Assembly: GCA_036250195.1 (NCBI GenBank)
Contig: JAVHZZ010000005.1
Location: 72,558,005-72,622,004 of the forward strand
Direction of reading: 5' to 3'
Length of the DNA: 64,000 nucleotides
Source: Mixophyes australis
Lineage: Eukaryota; Chordata; Amphibia; Anura; Limnodynastidae
In this document: positions 46,680 through 59,483 of the stretch, in pieces
Numbering within the stretch: position 1 is the stretch's first letter
Layout of the letters: each line of letters begins with the position of its first letter
Notes under the pieces: generated by a model
The model's input: the letters and a program-made list of their open reading frames with translations, nothing else
Databases searched by the model: none
Told to the model about the DNA's origin: nothing
Program-made: the position numbers and the translations under genes

Positions 46680-47339
46680 TATGCAAATTAATACAGTTAA
46701 GCAATCAAAGGGTTAACACAGACAAGCAAATTTATCTTCACAGACAAGTTTATGGATTCATTTGAATATCAAGGGAAAACTAATTACATTTTATATTCAA
46801 TATAAAAGGTACATTGCATTGGATATATTAATAAAAAAACATAATAAAATGCTACATAAATGCAATATGGTTCCAAAGTAAAGGTATACAAATGTAGAGA
46901 TATACATAGTTCATATTGCCTGTGTGCCTGGGACAAGGCAGAATAAGATGGACAGTCCTCAATTATTTTGATTCCCCAGAGCAGATAATTTTCCATAACA
47001 TCTAAGGAGTTTATGGAGATGTTTTCCTGAGAGGTCCATCAGAGAGGCACTGTATATACTAATAGAGGGAGATGATACCCCCTGGGTACCATAAACTGTT
47101 AAAAAATTTGTCCAAGATCTTTATCCTTCCATATCTTTCCACTGGACAAATGCATATCAAATATGATAGTATTATGGTGTTTATATGTCTTTTTCTGGAA
47201 GATACGTGATTACTGTAGGTAATTTGCACACGTTATCATTTTTCTGTCCTCAAGTTTAAATTGACAAGATGTCTCAAAACATAAAATATGAAGTATGTTT
47301 TGAAGTTTTTATTTTCTATATAATGCGGTGGCTTTATTT
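46680..47339. other. no recognised gene
   Basis: AT-rich; nothing supported. Confidence 0.5.
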
Positions 47340-48130
47340 CCCATGTTCATTGTGCGCAGTAATTCAAGTATGGATATATCCCAGCGAAACATATTGAATG
47401 AGCAAATTAGAATTTGAGAATGTAATGTCTACCATGCCTACAGTGTGATTAACAACAACTGAACATAATTATAGCAACAATAATGAAGAAACATCAACTT
47501 TATTCAATCAAAGACTTTTATTTACAGTTTATAACCTTAATGTCAAAATGTGAGAATAAAACGGGCACAAAAAAACAGGATCTTCAAAGTATGGACCAAT
47601 CATAGTAGAGCAAACACTATACAGAACACAACACATCCATCCCTAACGATAGCCTTGAGGAAGTCCCGAGTATGTGACGAAACGCGTCGGTAGGCAACCA
47701 TCATGCCATTTCAAGGATGTAGCAACGTGCGCTCCACGCTGGAATGTACGCTGGCTCTCGGGTCAGCACCGCATCTACCTTCCATCTGTAGACGGACACG
47801 GCACGACTGTACTGGAATCAGGACTTGGGGGACCTTTTTCCCTGATCTTCGTATCACAAGAATTGGGTCTTTACCCCACAAGTCTTTAATATCATTTGGA
47901 TCCTTTGGGTTTACTCTTTCACTGACTCGATCTGCACGGACAATTTGGACAGCTGGTACCATAACAAATTCTTCTTGCCTTGTGCAACTAATGGACTATT
48001 CGAACCCATGCATTATTTATGCCTTTGGTTTCCACCTTTCCAGTATACATTAACTATGTTTATAAGTGTATTTTAATTTAGTGCATTTTGGTCTGATTTT
48101 GAAATAAATTCTTATTGACATACACCATTA
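47340..48130 (+). mobile_element. possible Penelope-like element terminal region
   Basis: Defined only by the hammerhead-like motif at 47651-47690 and by an AAATAAATTCTTATTGACAT end near 48105. No reverse transcriptase or GIY-YIG endonuclease coding is present. The boundaries are guesses. Confidence 0.4.
47651..47690 (+). ncRNA. hammerhead-ribozyme-like motif (type I, degenerate)
   Basis: The order is TTGAGGA, then a stem-loop GTCCC...GTGAC, then GAAAC-GCG-TC. This follows the hammerhead core CUGANGA / stem II / GAAA / stem III / NUH known from Penelope-like elements, which have the same short ACGCGT stem III. The predicted cut is after C47688. The core differs from consensus by T for C at the first position (C3), expected to inactivate it, and stem II has a mismatch, so this is probably a fossil. 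Confidence 0.5.
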
Positions 48131-48619
48131 TCATCTTAGTGAGAGCAACCACTGTGAGATGTTTTTGCATCACATAGGCTATTAGAATAATATTAGCGAG
48201 CGCTGAGTCTATGGTTTATTATATATGTTAAGATGTAGACTATCTCTTGATTCATAGCTGCTGCGTTTTATCCACAAGACATTGTCCTGCAACAGACCAG
48301 CTGTGCGCAATTCAGGCCTTTTGCTTTTGTTATGAAAACGTAGGCAGCTAATATACTTTGGAGTTGTCAGTTGTTTCTTTATCTAACCAGCATATGGATT
48401 ACACTGCCATATCTTTTTGCAAATGGACAAGTCTTAACACCTTTACACGGCCATATCCTCTGATTTTACATAGAAAATTAAATCTAGAAAGTTATCAGCT
48501 GGGATCATCTGATTTGAGTGACAGCCTACTGAGGTGTAAAATAAACTTTCTTTTACAGGATGGCTACCCAGAGGTCATTTATTTTAAATCAAATAAACTC
48601 CTTTTTTACTGGCCACAGT
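48131..48619. other. no recognised gene
   Basis: Short frame at 48358-48645 without recognisable motifs. Confidence 0.45.
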
Positions 48620-49911
48620 GGGCCTTATTAAGACACGCATACTGAGCGCAACCTGCGTTTAGTGTTAAACTCACATATTTAGACTTTGTAGACTCCCGAA
48701 TTCATCAAGTCACAGATCTCAGGCTACGACTGCTATTGAAGATTTGCCGTACCTATATGGATTAAAAATTCATAATAACGCACAGGAAAAAACATATTGA
48801 ATTAATGTTGCCTGTTTATAATATAGGCATTAATGATAAAACAGTTAAAAACAAGTGTTTTTATTTTGCCCATGAAATACATTTATTAGGATGTTAACGT
48901 CTACTTTGCATAAAATACATCCATTTATACCATTGTTCTTCACTGCAACCACTTGCTCTAGCATTGCATAAGAGACTGTCATCTCTAGTGATCAGGACTT
49001 AGACTAACCCTAGAGTTACGGCAGAATAACAAATAACTTTGAGTTGTAGTAATTGTCCTCTGCGTTCGAGGAGGAGCTGACAGGGCTGCGTTCACCAATG
49101 TATCTCACGGTTCTGGGCATGGGCAGAGTGCTTTTGTGTACGATACGCTCAAAGGGTCTGATTCATTAAGACATGTATTTGATAATTTTGAGTGTATGGT
49201 ACGTAAATCGACTCTGCGCATGCCCAGAACCGTCAGAAACATCTGTGGATGCAGTCCTGTTCTGTGCGCTTGCGAGCATAAAGGACATTACTACAACCTA
49301 TGATGGGTGGGAAGAAGTATTTTGCTGTAGTAAATTTACAATAGGGGCGTGCCAAAGAGAAGCGCACGCAGCCGCGTCCGACTCAAGCTGTGGGCATCTC
49401 AAAGTTACTTGTTTTTCTGCCTCATCTCTTGCTCCTGCTAAGAAGCTAGTCTAAGTCCTGATCAGTAGTGCTGACATTCTCTTATGCATGCTATAACTTG
49501 TGCTTGCATTTACGAGTAGCTAAAAATGTTTTTTATGCTCAGTAAACATTAGCAATATCTCAATAGATGTAGTTAATAGGAAAAAAAAACCAAAAAACTT
49601 TTTTAACTGTTTTGACATTAATGTTTTTATTGTTATCAGGTAACAATAATGCGAGATTTTATTTTATTTTCCTGTGCGTTCTTTTGCTAATTTATAATCC
49701 ACGTTGGTATTAGATGCTTCCTGCTACATCTGGTGTTGTAGAGAACAGCAGACCTGGCCCTGATTTAAAAAGCACGCGCATCTCGAGATCCGTGCCTTGC
49801 TGAATTCGAACGGACGCATAGCCTAAATACATGTGTGTAATACTGAACGCTGGGTGTGCTTTATGAATCAGGCCCAAAATTGTCAGATATGTGTCTTAAT
49901 GTATCAGGCCC
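48620..49911. mobile_element. composite palindromic cluster of GGGCCTGATTCATTAAGAC elements
   Basis: Outer ends are GGGCCTTATTAAGACAC and GTGTCTTAATGTATCAGGCCC read inward. Further termini occur at about 49156 (GGGTCTGATTCATTAAGAC) and 49863 (TATGAATCAGGCCC). ACGGTTCTGGGCATGGGCAG near 49108 is the inverse of CTGCGCATGCCCAGAACCGT near 49214. This suggests two family members in opposite orientation, or one nested in the other. The left part matches 23630-24313. Confidence 0.7.
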
Positions 49912-52668
49912 TGTGTCTTCAGAAATTACACAATAAATACTTTAGATTTTTAACCCCTATCTATATTAGGTAGACAAGTCATATTTTATTTTGTTTATAT
50001 CACCAGTCACAGTTATGTTATGGGCTAGCCATTTTAACTATTTCAGAGGCATTTATATTATTCCAACTTAACACCTATCACCATTTTACTGTTTTTTTTT
50101 TTGCCAGATGTGATATTCATTTTATGAACAGAAGCTGAAAGATGAAAAATAAAGAAGGTGTAATATAGAAACATGTTATGTGTATGGGAATCAGTTGAGT
50201 CCATTACACTACTCTGTTTCCTCTATGGGAAATTAAATAACAGCACTGTTTATTGGACAGTGTTTGTTTTATTTGGAAACATGTGTATATACTTGCAGAG
50301 AGTATATTTATTGTTAAGATTTCTTTATTTTTTTTTAGAAATAACAATAGATACTCTGTGGCCACACAATAGGCAATACAACCGCTGAGGCGTTAGCTGT
50401 ACTTTGGCGGTCTGCTTAGAGCAGCTACATTAATGTTTCATTGCTTCTGTATTGGAATGTTTCGTGAATTATCCTCTGAACTTGACACAATAAAACAATT
50501 CCCAACAAAAGCTGTAATAAAGTAGAATTATGACTTGCTCAGCAGAGTAAATCTACCTGATTACTGCAAGTGAAGAGTTTATAATATTATAAAATCTAAA
50601 TAAGAAAGGAGTTATGTTAGAGTAAAGCGGGAGACCACGGGCAAATGTAAGCTCCTCTGAACCGTAACAGAGGAGCATATATCATTCCCAACGACTTTAT
50701 TACATCATCACATCAGAAGTAACGTTCCCCATTCATCCCCGTGACTCCATTTCCCTGCTCAGTAATGTTATACATGGTGCAGGCAGGTACGTGAGATGCT
50801 TTGAATTTTGATAGGAAGGAGCGATCCCTGCTTCTTTATACGGTCATAAATCTACATGGGAATATACATATTTTTATTACTTCTCAGATAATATTACAAT
50901 AGGAATATTATAAGCTCGTATGTTATGAAAGATGATGTGGTTAGAATTACGGCACTTTAGACTACGGCTGACATTTATAGCCAGACCTGTCACATGCTGG
51001 TTTAGAAACACTTCATTGGGAATTTCATATATGGACAACCATTTGGGAGCTGCAGTAAATATATTTTAGTGGAAGTAAAATTTTCTGCTTAACACCTGTA
51101 CATTTTTAGCATTTTTATGCATAACCATTAAAAGTGAGTGCTACTGAATTTCTTGCATTTTTTCTGACAAATTTTTGCATGCGCTCAATATTTTGATAAT
51201 GAAAGAAACATATTGAGGGAGTTAAACCAATATGTTAAGGTGTTCCATCTAAATATCATTATTTAGTACATTCATGCAATCTGTATTATTGTAATAAGGC
51301 AAGAAGAAATGTTTGACACTTTGTAGCATCACCAGATTCTAAGAGTGCCTGATTGCCATTACAGTCACGTGGGACACGTTCGGACATCATGTGTGAACTG
51401 TGTCACTTTCCATGACTCTAAGAAATGAATGATCTCATAAATCAACCACACTTTATTGGCAGTGCCATCCCCATTGTTGCTTTCAAAAGTTTTGTCCTGC
51501 TTTGCCACAATTCCCTGTGTATCCTCTTGTTTGTTTGCTGCGCTCGTCTTTGTTCTGTCTGAAACTTTGATTTATTGCTCAATATTATTAATGACTCTGG
51601 GTTATAGCAAAGTCACCTCTCCTCCTCTTTTAATCTAGTTTTGCCTAAAAAAAATCCATGCACTCCTGCTTTATTAAAGATCTCAGCCTGGAAATATTAT
51701 GTTTTTTTCATCTCCTGGAAACCCAACAGGAGGCTGTTAATTACCAAGTGGAACTTTTCTTCTGCTATAAACTGGATTGTGAAAGTTATATAAACAAAAG
51801 GAATCACCTTAAAATGATTTGTGAAGATGTCCTATAACAATGCTAATTTATTCCTTAGGATTTAAAATTTATGTGCTTTTCTTTTTTTTTTTAAGTCAAG
51901 GCATGTTTTTTTATTTTACAATGAAGCAAACATTTATATTTTATTTTTTTTATATAATACCAGCAATACTTTTTATAGCTTTGTGTATTCAGTCTGTGTT
52001 GTTCCCAATTTACTTTGAGTGACTGCAATTATTGTGTCATACTAAAATGTAGTTATAGTTTTGGAAATATTTTCTCACACTCAACATGAGCATATAACTG
52101 TGAACTAATGATTGCTACAACAAACTTATTTAATTTGCCATAGAAGATGAAACAACTAGCATTATTCATTGACCAGTTGTTCACATAAAGCATGGCTCCA
52201 AATTTTAACCCCTTATTCAAAAATCCCTAATTTCTCAGCATTTTGAGTAATAGATCCCATACTTGCATAAAGAGGCCAACAGGTTTATTCCACTGTAATA
52301 CCCTCATTATTTCTGTCAACATATTGGGCTTTTTTATATCAGTAGAGTTGTAAGATTTCCACCTGTGCATCTTGATTCTTTAAGTGGTTCTTCTGCTACA
52401 TATTACAAATAAATACTAATTTACATTTCCCTCGATTTACTATTTGGTTCCCTTCACTTTCCTATAATATTATAAGGTAGCATATCCTTTATTTTATTCT
52501 GCCTTTCTCCAGATTTAACTTTTTACCCCAGTACAAATAATCACACTGACACCACATACAAGAGAGAAAAACAAAATCACAATATTTAAAGTAATTGTGT
52601 GCTGCGATACATATAATAAGCCCCCATCTTTGTATACTGCTTGTAGCTTCCCTCTAAGTTGGACAGAT
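49912..52668. other. no recognised gene
   Basis: AT-rich unique DNA. A small perfect hairpin GCTCCTCTG/CAGAGGAGC lies at 50651-50676. Confidence 0.5.
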
Positions 52669-52880
52669 TCAGTTGTCCACAATGTTCCGAAGAACATCGC
52701 AAAGGCACTTTTTTACCATTAATATGGTAAAAAGTAACGCTGAGTTTTACTCGCACCTATATTGGGCGCGAGTAAAAGTCAGTGCGACTTCTGACAAAAA
52801 ATATTCACACAATATGTCTCGCGGCCGTTCCAGAAGCACCTTACACGGATATTTAGGTAAATAAATCTGCCCAAAAGTCA
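52669..52880. repeat. twin short hairpins
   Basis: TTTTACCAT-TAAT-ATGGTAAAA at about 52711-52732, and TTTTACTCGC / GCGAGTAAAA at about 52745-52776, lie next to each other in a slightly GC-richer patch. It could be a small MITE; no clear ends were found. Confidence 0.45.
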
Positions 52881-53750
52881 CAGGTTGTTTTTTTTAATCA
52901 GTGCTGTGTGTAGAAACATACAATCCTGGGGCTTAAAACTTGTGTCCTATGGTGTGTTTGTTTGTTTTTGCCTGTGTACACTGTACATGTTAATGTGATT
53001 AGTATTTGGTGTCAGTGCAATGAATTTGGTTTCTGTTTGTGTTAACTGTCAATATCATGAGGTGTTTTGTTCTGTTTTTGTGGGGTTTTTTTTGCTGTCT
53101 TTGTGCTGTCAGTCATATGAACTGATTGGTAATTAAATCTATGACTGATAATTATTTTAAGTAGTGTGTGTTTTCACTCATTTGACACTTTTCATGGTCC
53201 ACTGAAAACTGTGAAATCGGAGTTGACTGTACTTTAAAAGCATGTTTATCTACAATATTACATGCAGACCGTTTTATTAGGATGCATCCATTTTGTATAG
53301 ATTCAATCTGAACAAAAATCATAAGAGGTTGTTTTTGATTAGAAATTGCTAGCCAGCAACAAGGGGCATCTCAAGCAATCAATTTCCAGTAGGCATTTCA
53401 ATAGAAATAATAATTATAAGAACAGAATATCGAGAGACAAATCTGGGATTCATCCTTGATAAATAACCACGGTTTATGGGAAGATTGATTTATTTTTAAT
53501 ACAGTGGAACATTGTGTAGTTATTACTTATGTCAAATAATTAGTAAACAAGGTGACAGTTTGTATTCCCATGAAATACTTGCGCTGGGTTTATACAGTAC
53601 ATCAAGGCTCCCAGTTTATTTGTTTGGACTTTATACCATGTTTACTGACTGTTAAAATGAATGACTCATTTTTAAAATAGCAACAACAATTAGTTATGTA
53701 ATATTATTTACGTTAGCCGTTGATGTGGGTTGTTCTGTTAAGCTTGTTCG
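52881..53750. other. no recognised gene
   Basis: Nothing supported. Confidence 0.5.
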
Positions 53751-53754
53751 CTAA

Positions 53755-54176
53755 GCTTGGTACACACTGCAGGGTTTTCAGCCCAATCACCCGATAAATG
53801 ACTGTATGGCCCAATATTGCATTAGTGTGTACACTGCAGCGATGAGTGATTATCGTTCCAAAGCATTTCATATCGTTTCATTTGATCTTCAAAGCAAACA
53901 AAAAAACCTTGTTCAACGATGGAGCAATGTCGTTCCAATTCTGCAGTGTGTATGCATTCGCTGTCAGGAGATCCACAGAGTTTACAGAGTCATGATCTTT
54001 TCAGCCGATAGTTATGACCAGATGAAGAGCACATATCTGAAGATAAATCTTGTAAAACGTGTATAGTGTGTACACATGAATCGGCAGGCTGATCGTGACT
54101 TTTTTTTTTATCAGTCATTGGTAAAATCATTATAAATAGCACATCAGGAGAAAATTTATGTAGTATGTACCAATCC
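53755..54176. mobile_element. TTAA-type MITE (piggyBac-like), 422 bp, second copy
   Basis: Ends GCTTGGTACACACTGCAGGG and TGTAGTATGTACCAATC match the ends of 16766-17184. The length is nearly the same (422 versus 419 bp), and internal TAGTGTGTACA words recur at similar positions. The flanking tetranucleotides are now CTAA and CTAG, probably decayed TTAA, so this copy is older. Confidence 0.75.
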
Positions 54177-54752
54177 TAGGACCTGCTATCTGTTTCCCCC
54201 TATCTGGATTCCACTGTTGTAAAAGTTTCCTCCACTTGCCATCTGCATATGTCTTTCCACTACTGCTAAGTGCATTTTCCCCTGTATCTTTTGGATCTGT
54301 TTGGCAATTAATTAATTGTCATTCTAACTTTCTCAGAATTTGCAAATTATATTTTCCAAAGAAGGGTAATAATGCTGTTTTAGACATGGGCTGCATTTTC
54401 TAGTTAGTTGCTTTTTTAATATGTTGTCAGGATTTATATCTAATTAATTAAAAATATGACAGTTACATATTTGTCCTTTTTATTTTATTATTATTTTTTT
54501 TTTAATCCAGTGACTAGGTCAGGCAGTATTGCTAATCGATTTTACTAAGCTTGTTGCGCTACTTTTTATTTAGCAAAATAAGCCCCATTAAACCCACAAT
54601 TTTGAGCATATTCATTGTTATGACCTACTTAAGCAGACTAAACCCATAACTAAGTACACTTGTCATCATTAATGATAAATTCAGGATATATTTGTAGAGT
54701 TGCAAAAACTGCATAATACAAAATAACAAGATTCTGCCCCATTTCCCTATAG

Positions 54753-54901
54753 TAGACCTGGCCAATCTGTGACTCTCCAGGTGTTGTTGAAACTACAAGC
54801 CCCAGCATTCTCTTCCAGGAGATTGCCATCTAATAGCTTGCAGAGTATGCTGGGAATTGTAGTTTAACAACACCTGCAGAGCCACCGGTTGGCCAGGCCT
54901 T
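54753..54901. mobile_element. 149-bp palindromic MITE, 8-bp target duplication
   Basis: Ends are AGACCTGGCCAA and TTGGCCAGGCCT. Arms GGTGTTGTTGAAACTACAAG and AATTGTAGTTTAACAACACC pair. CCCTATAG flanks both sides (54745-54752 and 54902-54909), which fits a hAT-type MITE. Confidence 0.9.
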
Positions 54902-55109
54902 CCCTATAGTATCTACATATTATATATGTATCCGGATATGCTGTCAAAGAAAGCCCTATTTGTATAAGCAATGTAAAAAGATTTAAAATCTCCCCAGTTA
55001 TTGAAGTGCTACAAATAGTAACCTGCTCATTGGATTTATCAAAAATATGAACTCACTACTTTGTAATAATCCTTTTATTTTAATTTTCATAATACTTTTA
55101 GGGTTCTAT

Positions 55110-56570
55110 TTATTAAATAGAGACACTTGTTCTGGATCATCTTGAACGCTTTCATGACATCTGGGACGATAAGCGGATCAGTTACTGTTGGAGGTCTGCC
55201 TCCTCCCTAATCCTACTGGTAGTCTCTCTGAAGTAGGACCTTACCTGTCCAGCTTCATACTGGCAAGTCATATAGCATACTTAAAACAGTTCATTAGCTG
55301 CCAGGCCTCCTGGATTGCCTCAATAGTGTGGGTCCCAGGAAATAATCAATAAAACACCGAATGGTGTGAAAGGCAAGTCCTGGGCACACTGTCCCTAAAT
55401 TCGTATCCCAAGGTATCCAACAGTGCCTGTGCACTGAGGCAGTCCTAAAAAATATGCTGTTATGTTTCCCTTCTGGTAATAAAAGAGGTGCAATCAGCAT
55501 ATCTGCACAGGTTTCGGGAGTGCATGAATGTCTTGAGCGGCACACCTCCTTGGATAGCAATCCATGCAATGTCTTTATGTCTATTAATCACCCTCTTAGA
55601 GGTTACAGTACCTCACACATGTTTTGGAGTTGCTGCAGGGAGCCCTGGAACAGACTCCACAACGCCCTTACCTCTGATGAGCTTGTGGATAGTTTTTGGC
55701 TTCCACGAGTCTGGTTTAAGTCCCTCCAGATGGTGTTCCCTCACACAATGTCCTACATCCAGTTAAATCCAAGGTGTAGTCCAGTTGTAAGGAAAGGAGC
55801 TGTCCCACTTGTCCGAGCCAAGGGCTCTCCAAAGAGGGAGGAGGAAAGAGCAAGATATGGAATTTCCAGTAGAGCAAGAGTTCTTTTCAATAAGAGTCCT
55901 GCAGATATAGTTACAAACAAAGCAGGTCTGCAGCATGGTGGGGATATCTGCTATCCCTTTCCCCCCTTTGCGGGGCCCCTTGTTCATAACCGACCCCTTC
56001 ATTATGTCCATTTTGGAGCCCCAGATAAAGTGGAGGACTGTGCTTGTGATGATCTTGCAGACCGCAGCAAAAGGTGGTCAAGCTTGGACCATGTACTGCA
56101 GAACGAGAAGAATCTCGTTGCGTAGCACCAGTGCTTTTCCTTCGATTGTGAGGTCTCTGAGGCTCCACAAAGCAGTGTTTTGTCTGACTGTCGCCAGTCT
56201 TTCTTCCCAAAACTTCAGTGTTGTCTTCTCTCAACCAAACCAAATTCCCAATATCTAAATGAAGTCTGACTTGACTGTGAAGCTCAATGCAGCGGGGGAT
56301 GATGGATGCCACTGCCTGAAGAACATCGCCTCTGACTTCCCGCAGTTGACCTTTCACAATATTGGATCTTTGTGGGGCCTACAGCCTTATCTGCATCCGT
56401 AAAGGGGATGAGCGACAGACCACATTTAATATGTGAGATGGGCATTGCGAGTACCTTGTAATGCCACACCGTTTTTTCAATCATTTGTGAACAAGATCTT
56501 TCGGAACCTTCTGTATGTTTCGGTGGTACTCTACCTGGATATTTTAATTTCTTCTTAAGATCTTCCTTCA
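55110..56570 (-). mobile_element. Tx1-like L1 LINE ORF2 C-terminal fragment
   Basis: On the minus strand, with frameshifts, it reads FTDADKAV, DIGNLVWLRE, then IHKHSPPLYLGLQNGH/KMDIMKGSVMNKGPRKG, GGKGIADIPTMLQTCFVCNY, SCSFLLPLWRALGSDKWDS, PYNWTTPW and later CFIDYFLGPTLL. This order is that of the region after the RT in Tx1-clade L1 ORF2 proteins, a clade first described in Xenopus. The 223-codon plus-strand frame 55454-56125 is its shadow. Not functional. Confidence 0.75.
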
Positions 56571-56574
56571 CGTC

Positions 56575-58060
56575 TTATTCACGTCACGGAAGTACCTCTC
56601 GCCTCTACCATAATCGCCTATTCTGTAAACTAGAAAAGTGTGTCTTGAGGTTACTCAAGTTCCATTTCTTGGATTTGTGGTCTCTGGTTCCGGATTACAA
56701 AGCGATCTCGAGAAGGTGACAGCTTTCAATGATTGGCCGCAGCCCCAAGGTCTCAAAGCCATCCAAAGATTTGTGGGGTTTGCCAACTACTCTCTTTTCC
56801 CCCATTACTCTCTATTCCCCCATTCCTCCTTACTTAGAGGTCTGCTAACCCCAAGACTTGGTCTCCTGAAGCTGTGGAAGCCTTCACTTTGTTAAAAAGG
56901 GCCTTTACCTCTGCACCTATTCTCTTTCAGCCGGATCAAGAGAGACCTTTCTTTGTAGAGGTGGATGCCTCCTCTGTAGGAGTAGGAGCAGTACTATTTC
57001 AAGAAGCTCGGTGGGCATCTTTTTTCACCCATTTTAACCTTTTCCTTACTTAGTGCCCATGATCTAAGAATTTTAGGGCCGATGACCATGTTCTTTTGAT
57101 AATTCTAACCGCTCCTTTCCACCCGAACCTTGTTCCATAATGGATCCATCCAGCATTGTGGCTTTGACCAAGACATCCGCTAAGACTCCACCTTGAGGTT
57201 GCACGTTCCTGGCGCTGCATTTACGGGTCAAAGCCATACAATGGACACACTCGTCAAAATTAGTTTGATACGCCGGCGTTAAAAAGACCTACGCCTTTTT
57301 TTTGACATCGATATTGGTGGCACACTCTCTTTGCTGATATCCGCAAGTTTGTGGCAGCCTCTGTTTAGCATAAAAGTCCCAGACATGCACCTTTGGAACT
57401 CCTTCATCCTCTTCTTATTCCTGATGCTCCTTGGCTTGTATATCCATGGATTTCATCACAGATCTTTACTCCAGTAGTGGTTTTACAATCACATGAGTTG
57501 TTTACTGATTTTCTTTTTTTCTAATGGTGCACTTTTTCCCTTTTTCTGGCCTTCTTACAGCTTCTCAGTTGGCATGGGTGCATTTGAGAGATTATCAGGG
57601 TGTCTAATTCTTATCCTGCTTTTGGAGGGCCTTCTGTAGAAAATCTAAGCCTGGATTAAAAATTTTTCCTTCTGCTATCACCCGCAGACCAACTGGCAAT
57701 CCGAGTGTGTGAACCAGGATATTGAGGTCATTCTATAATGGTTTTCCAGTTTTTTCCTTACATTGCTTGAAGCCTGCTGTGTTGCTGATATCATATATTC
57801 TGTTGAATTACCTGTTGCATGTCCCTGCTTGTAGCTGGATATTCCTTGTCTGCTGACCGTCTCGATCCTTGGCTTTGTTTTGGGACCTTCTCTGCTCGTT
57901 CTCCGCTTTGCACATCTGGCTTAGCCTTGGTATTCCTGCTTGCTGCCTGCCCTTGACCATTTGCATTGGTACTAGACGTTCTGTAAATTCCGTCTGGTGT
58001 ACTACTACTCTCTGCGTCTTTATTACATAACTACCTGGTTTCTAAGAAACTCTTACTACT
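56575..58060 (+). mobile_element. Ty3/gypsy LTR-retrotransposon pol fragment
   Basis: In order: NRLFCKLEKC, VPFLGFVVSGSGLQSDLEKV, then WPQPQGLKAIQRFVGFANY (end of RT and connection), [15 protein letters not shown] at about 56958 (start of RNase H), and a WWHTLFADIRKFVAA-like stretch near 57315 (integrase zinc-binding region), then MDFITDL-like text near 57447. A CT-rich tail (57780-58060) may be part of the 3' LTR. Large deletions, stops and a tandem slip (CTCT(T/A)TTCCCCCATT repeated near 56794-56825) show that it is dead. Confidence 0.88.
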
Positions 58061-58076
58061 CTGAATTCAAGACCAT

Positions 58077-58244
58077 GGGGTATATTTACTAAACAGAGGG
58101 TTGGAGAAGTGGAGATGTTGCCTATAGCAACCAATCAAATTCTAGCTGTCATTTTGTAGAATGTACTAAATAAATGCTAACTGATTGGATGCTATTGGCA
58201 AAATCTTCACTTTTTCAAACCCGCCGTTTAGTAAATCTAGCCCC
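58077..58244. mobile_element. short palindromic MITE, copy 2
   Basis: GGGGTATATTTACTAAAC at the left and GTTTAGTAAATCTAGCCCC at the right; inner AGTGGAGATGTTGCCTATAG and CAACCAATCAAATTCTAGCT as in 18903-19071. It sits directly at the end of the gypsy fragment. Confidence 0.85.
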
Positions 58245-59483
58245 TAGGGGCATCTGAGTACCTTTGAGAATAGCGCTCTCTACGGAAAAGACGTCTTGCC
58301 ATAGGTGAAGAACTCTCATTGCCTATTTTCTAAGAGTTTATCTGGTTTCCTGAGGGAGCCTTAACAACCAATACTAACATTCTCCCTTTATTCTTCCCCA
58401 TCCCTTCTTCTTAATGTTTCAAGTTTTTCTGAACTCTGAAAGATATGTGATCTCTATTGAGAAATGTGATTCTATTTTTTGTGATAGATCGCAAATATTT
58501 TAGAAAGTGACAGTTTGTTCTGGAAGGTATTATGGAGTTGGATGGAAATGTGTTTTCCCTCCCTCACTCCTCCCTCTATTGCTTTTTTACTGTACTCGTC
58601 CTCATCCACAAGTTTTATATAAAAAAAAAAATGTTTAATAAAAGATATTTAAAACTATAAAAAGAAGATTTTTTTTGATGTAAGCTGAAACCTACAGCTG
58701 GTCAAAGGATATATACCCTGTAGGCTGAGTTAGGCGTAATAGTGGGCTTCCAATATCTTCGATTTTACACTTTTGAGTCTGTGTGCAGGGGCAGTCAAAC
58801 CTGGGGGTCTCCCTTTTGCTACTCTTTTCACTGCTTTGTGTCCATACTCAAGGTTTGAAATGTAGCTAATAGTTTTGGAATTCTGGTCACAGTAATCATG
58901 ATTGTGGATCGGTAAGTAAATATCTTTGGTAGCCATACCAATCTGGGGATCTATTGAGTCCTAGAGATGTACACTTGAATTTAAACATGACTGCAGTTTT
59001 CTACTTGCAAAGGTATTGTTTGATGTATCCAAGCAGGCATTTAACTGTGCAGCCATTCTTTTCGAAAATTCAAATACACCGTGCAGTAAGGTTCTCTACG
59101 CAGAATAATGTGCCTCTGTGTTTGAGTAATTACAGAAAGTTTAAGTAAACCCGTCCATGTACAGTTGATGTACCTCCTGCTTAGAATTGTTTGTGCACTA
59201 GAGATAATAATTACTGTCCATATGGCGGTTTGCATGTGAGCTAGGTAATAGTTCTATATCTGGTTTGTATTAACTAAACCGTTTATTTTTATGACTTTAG
59301 TGCTGAGCTAAATTGGTACTTGCAGGAAATTTAATGTCTTCAAATTAGCCGGATATTTCCTGTACTATTTGCAATTTTTACCTAATGGATTGCTAGCCAT
59401 CTCAGAGTTTAATAGAATTATTTTTTAATAGCCTAAGAAATGTTAGTCCTGTTGATTATGACAATGGAGATTTTAGTTGTGTA
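58245..59483. other. no recognised gene
   Basis: A-rich tract near 58620-58635; nothing else supported. Confidence 0.45.

Noticed and set aside
55454..56125. 223-codon plus-strand open frame
   Set aside because: The minus strand carries recognisable Tx1-type LINE protein text; the plus frame is its shadow.
56575..58060. Considered as an endogenous retrovirus
   Set aside because: RT, RNase H and integrase text matches Ty3/gypsy pol; no envelope gene was seen.
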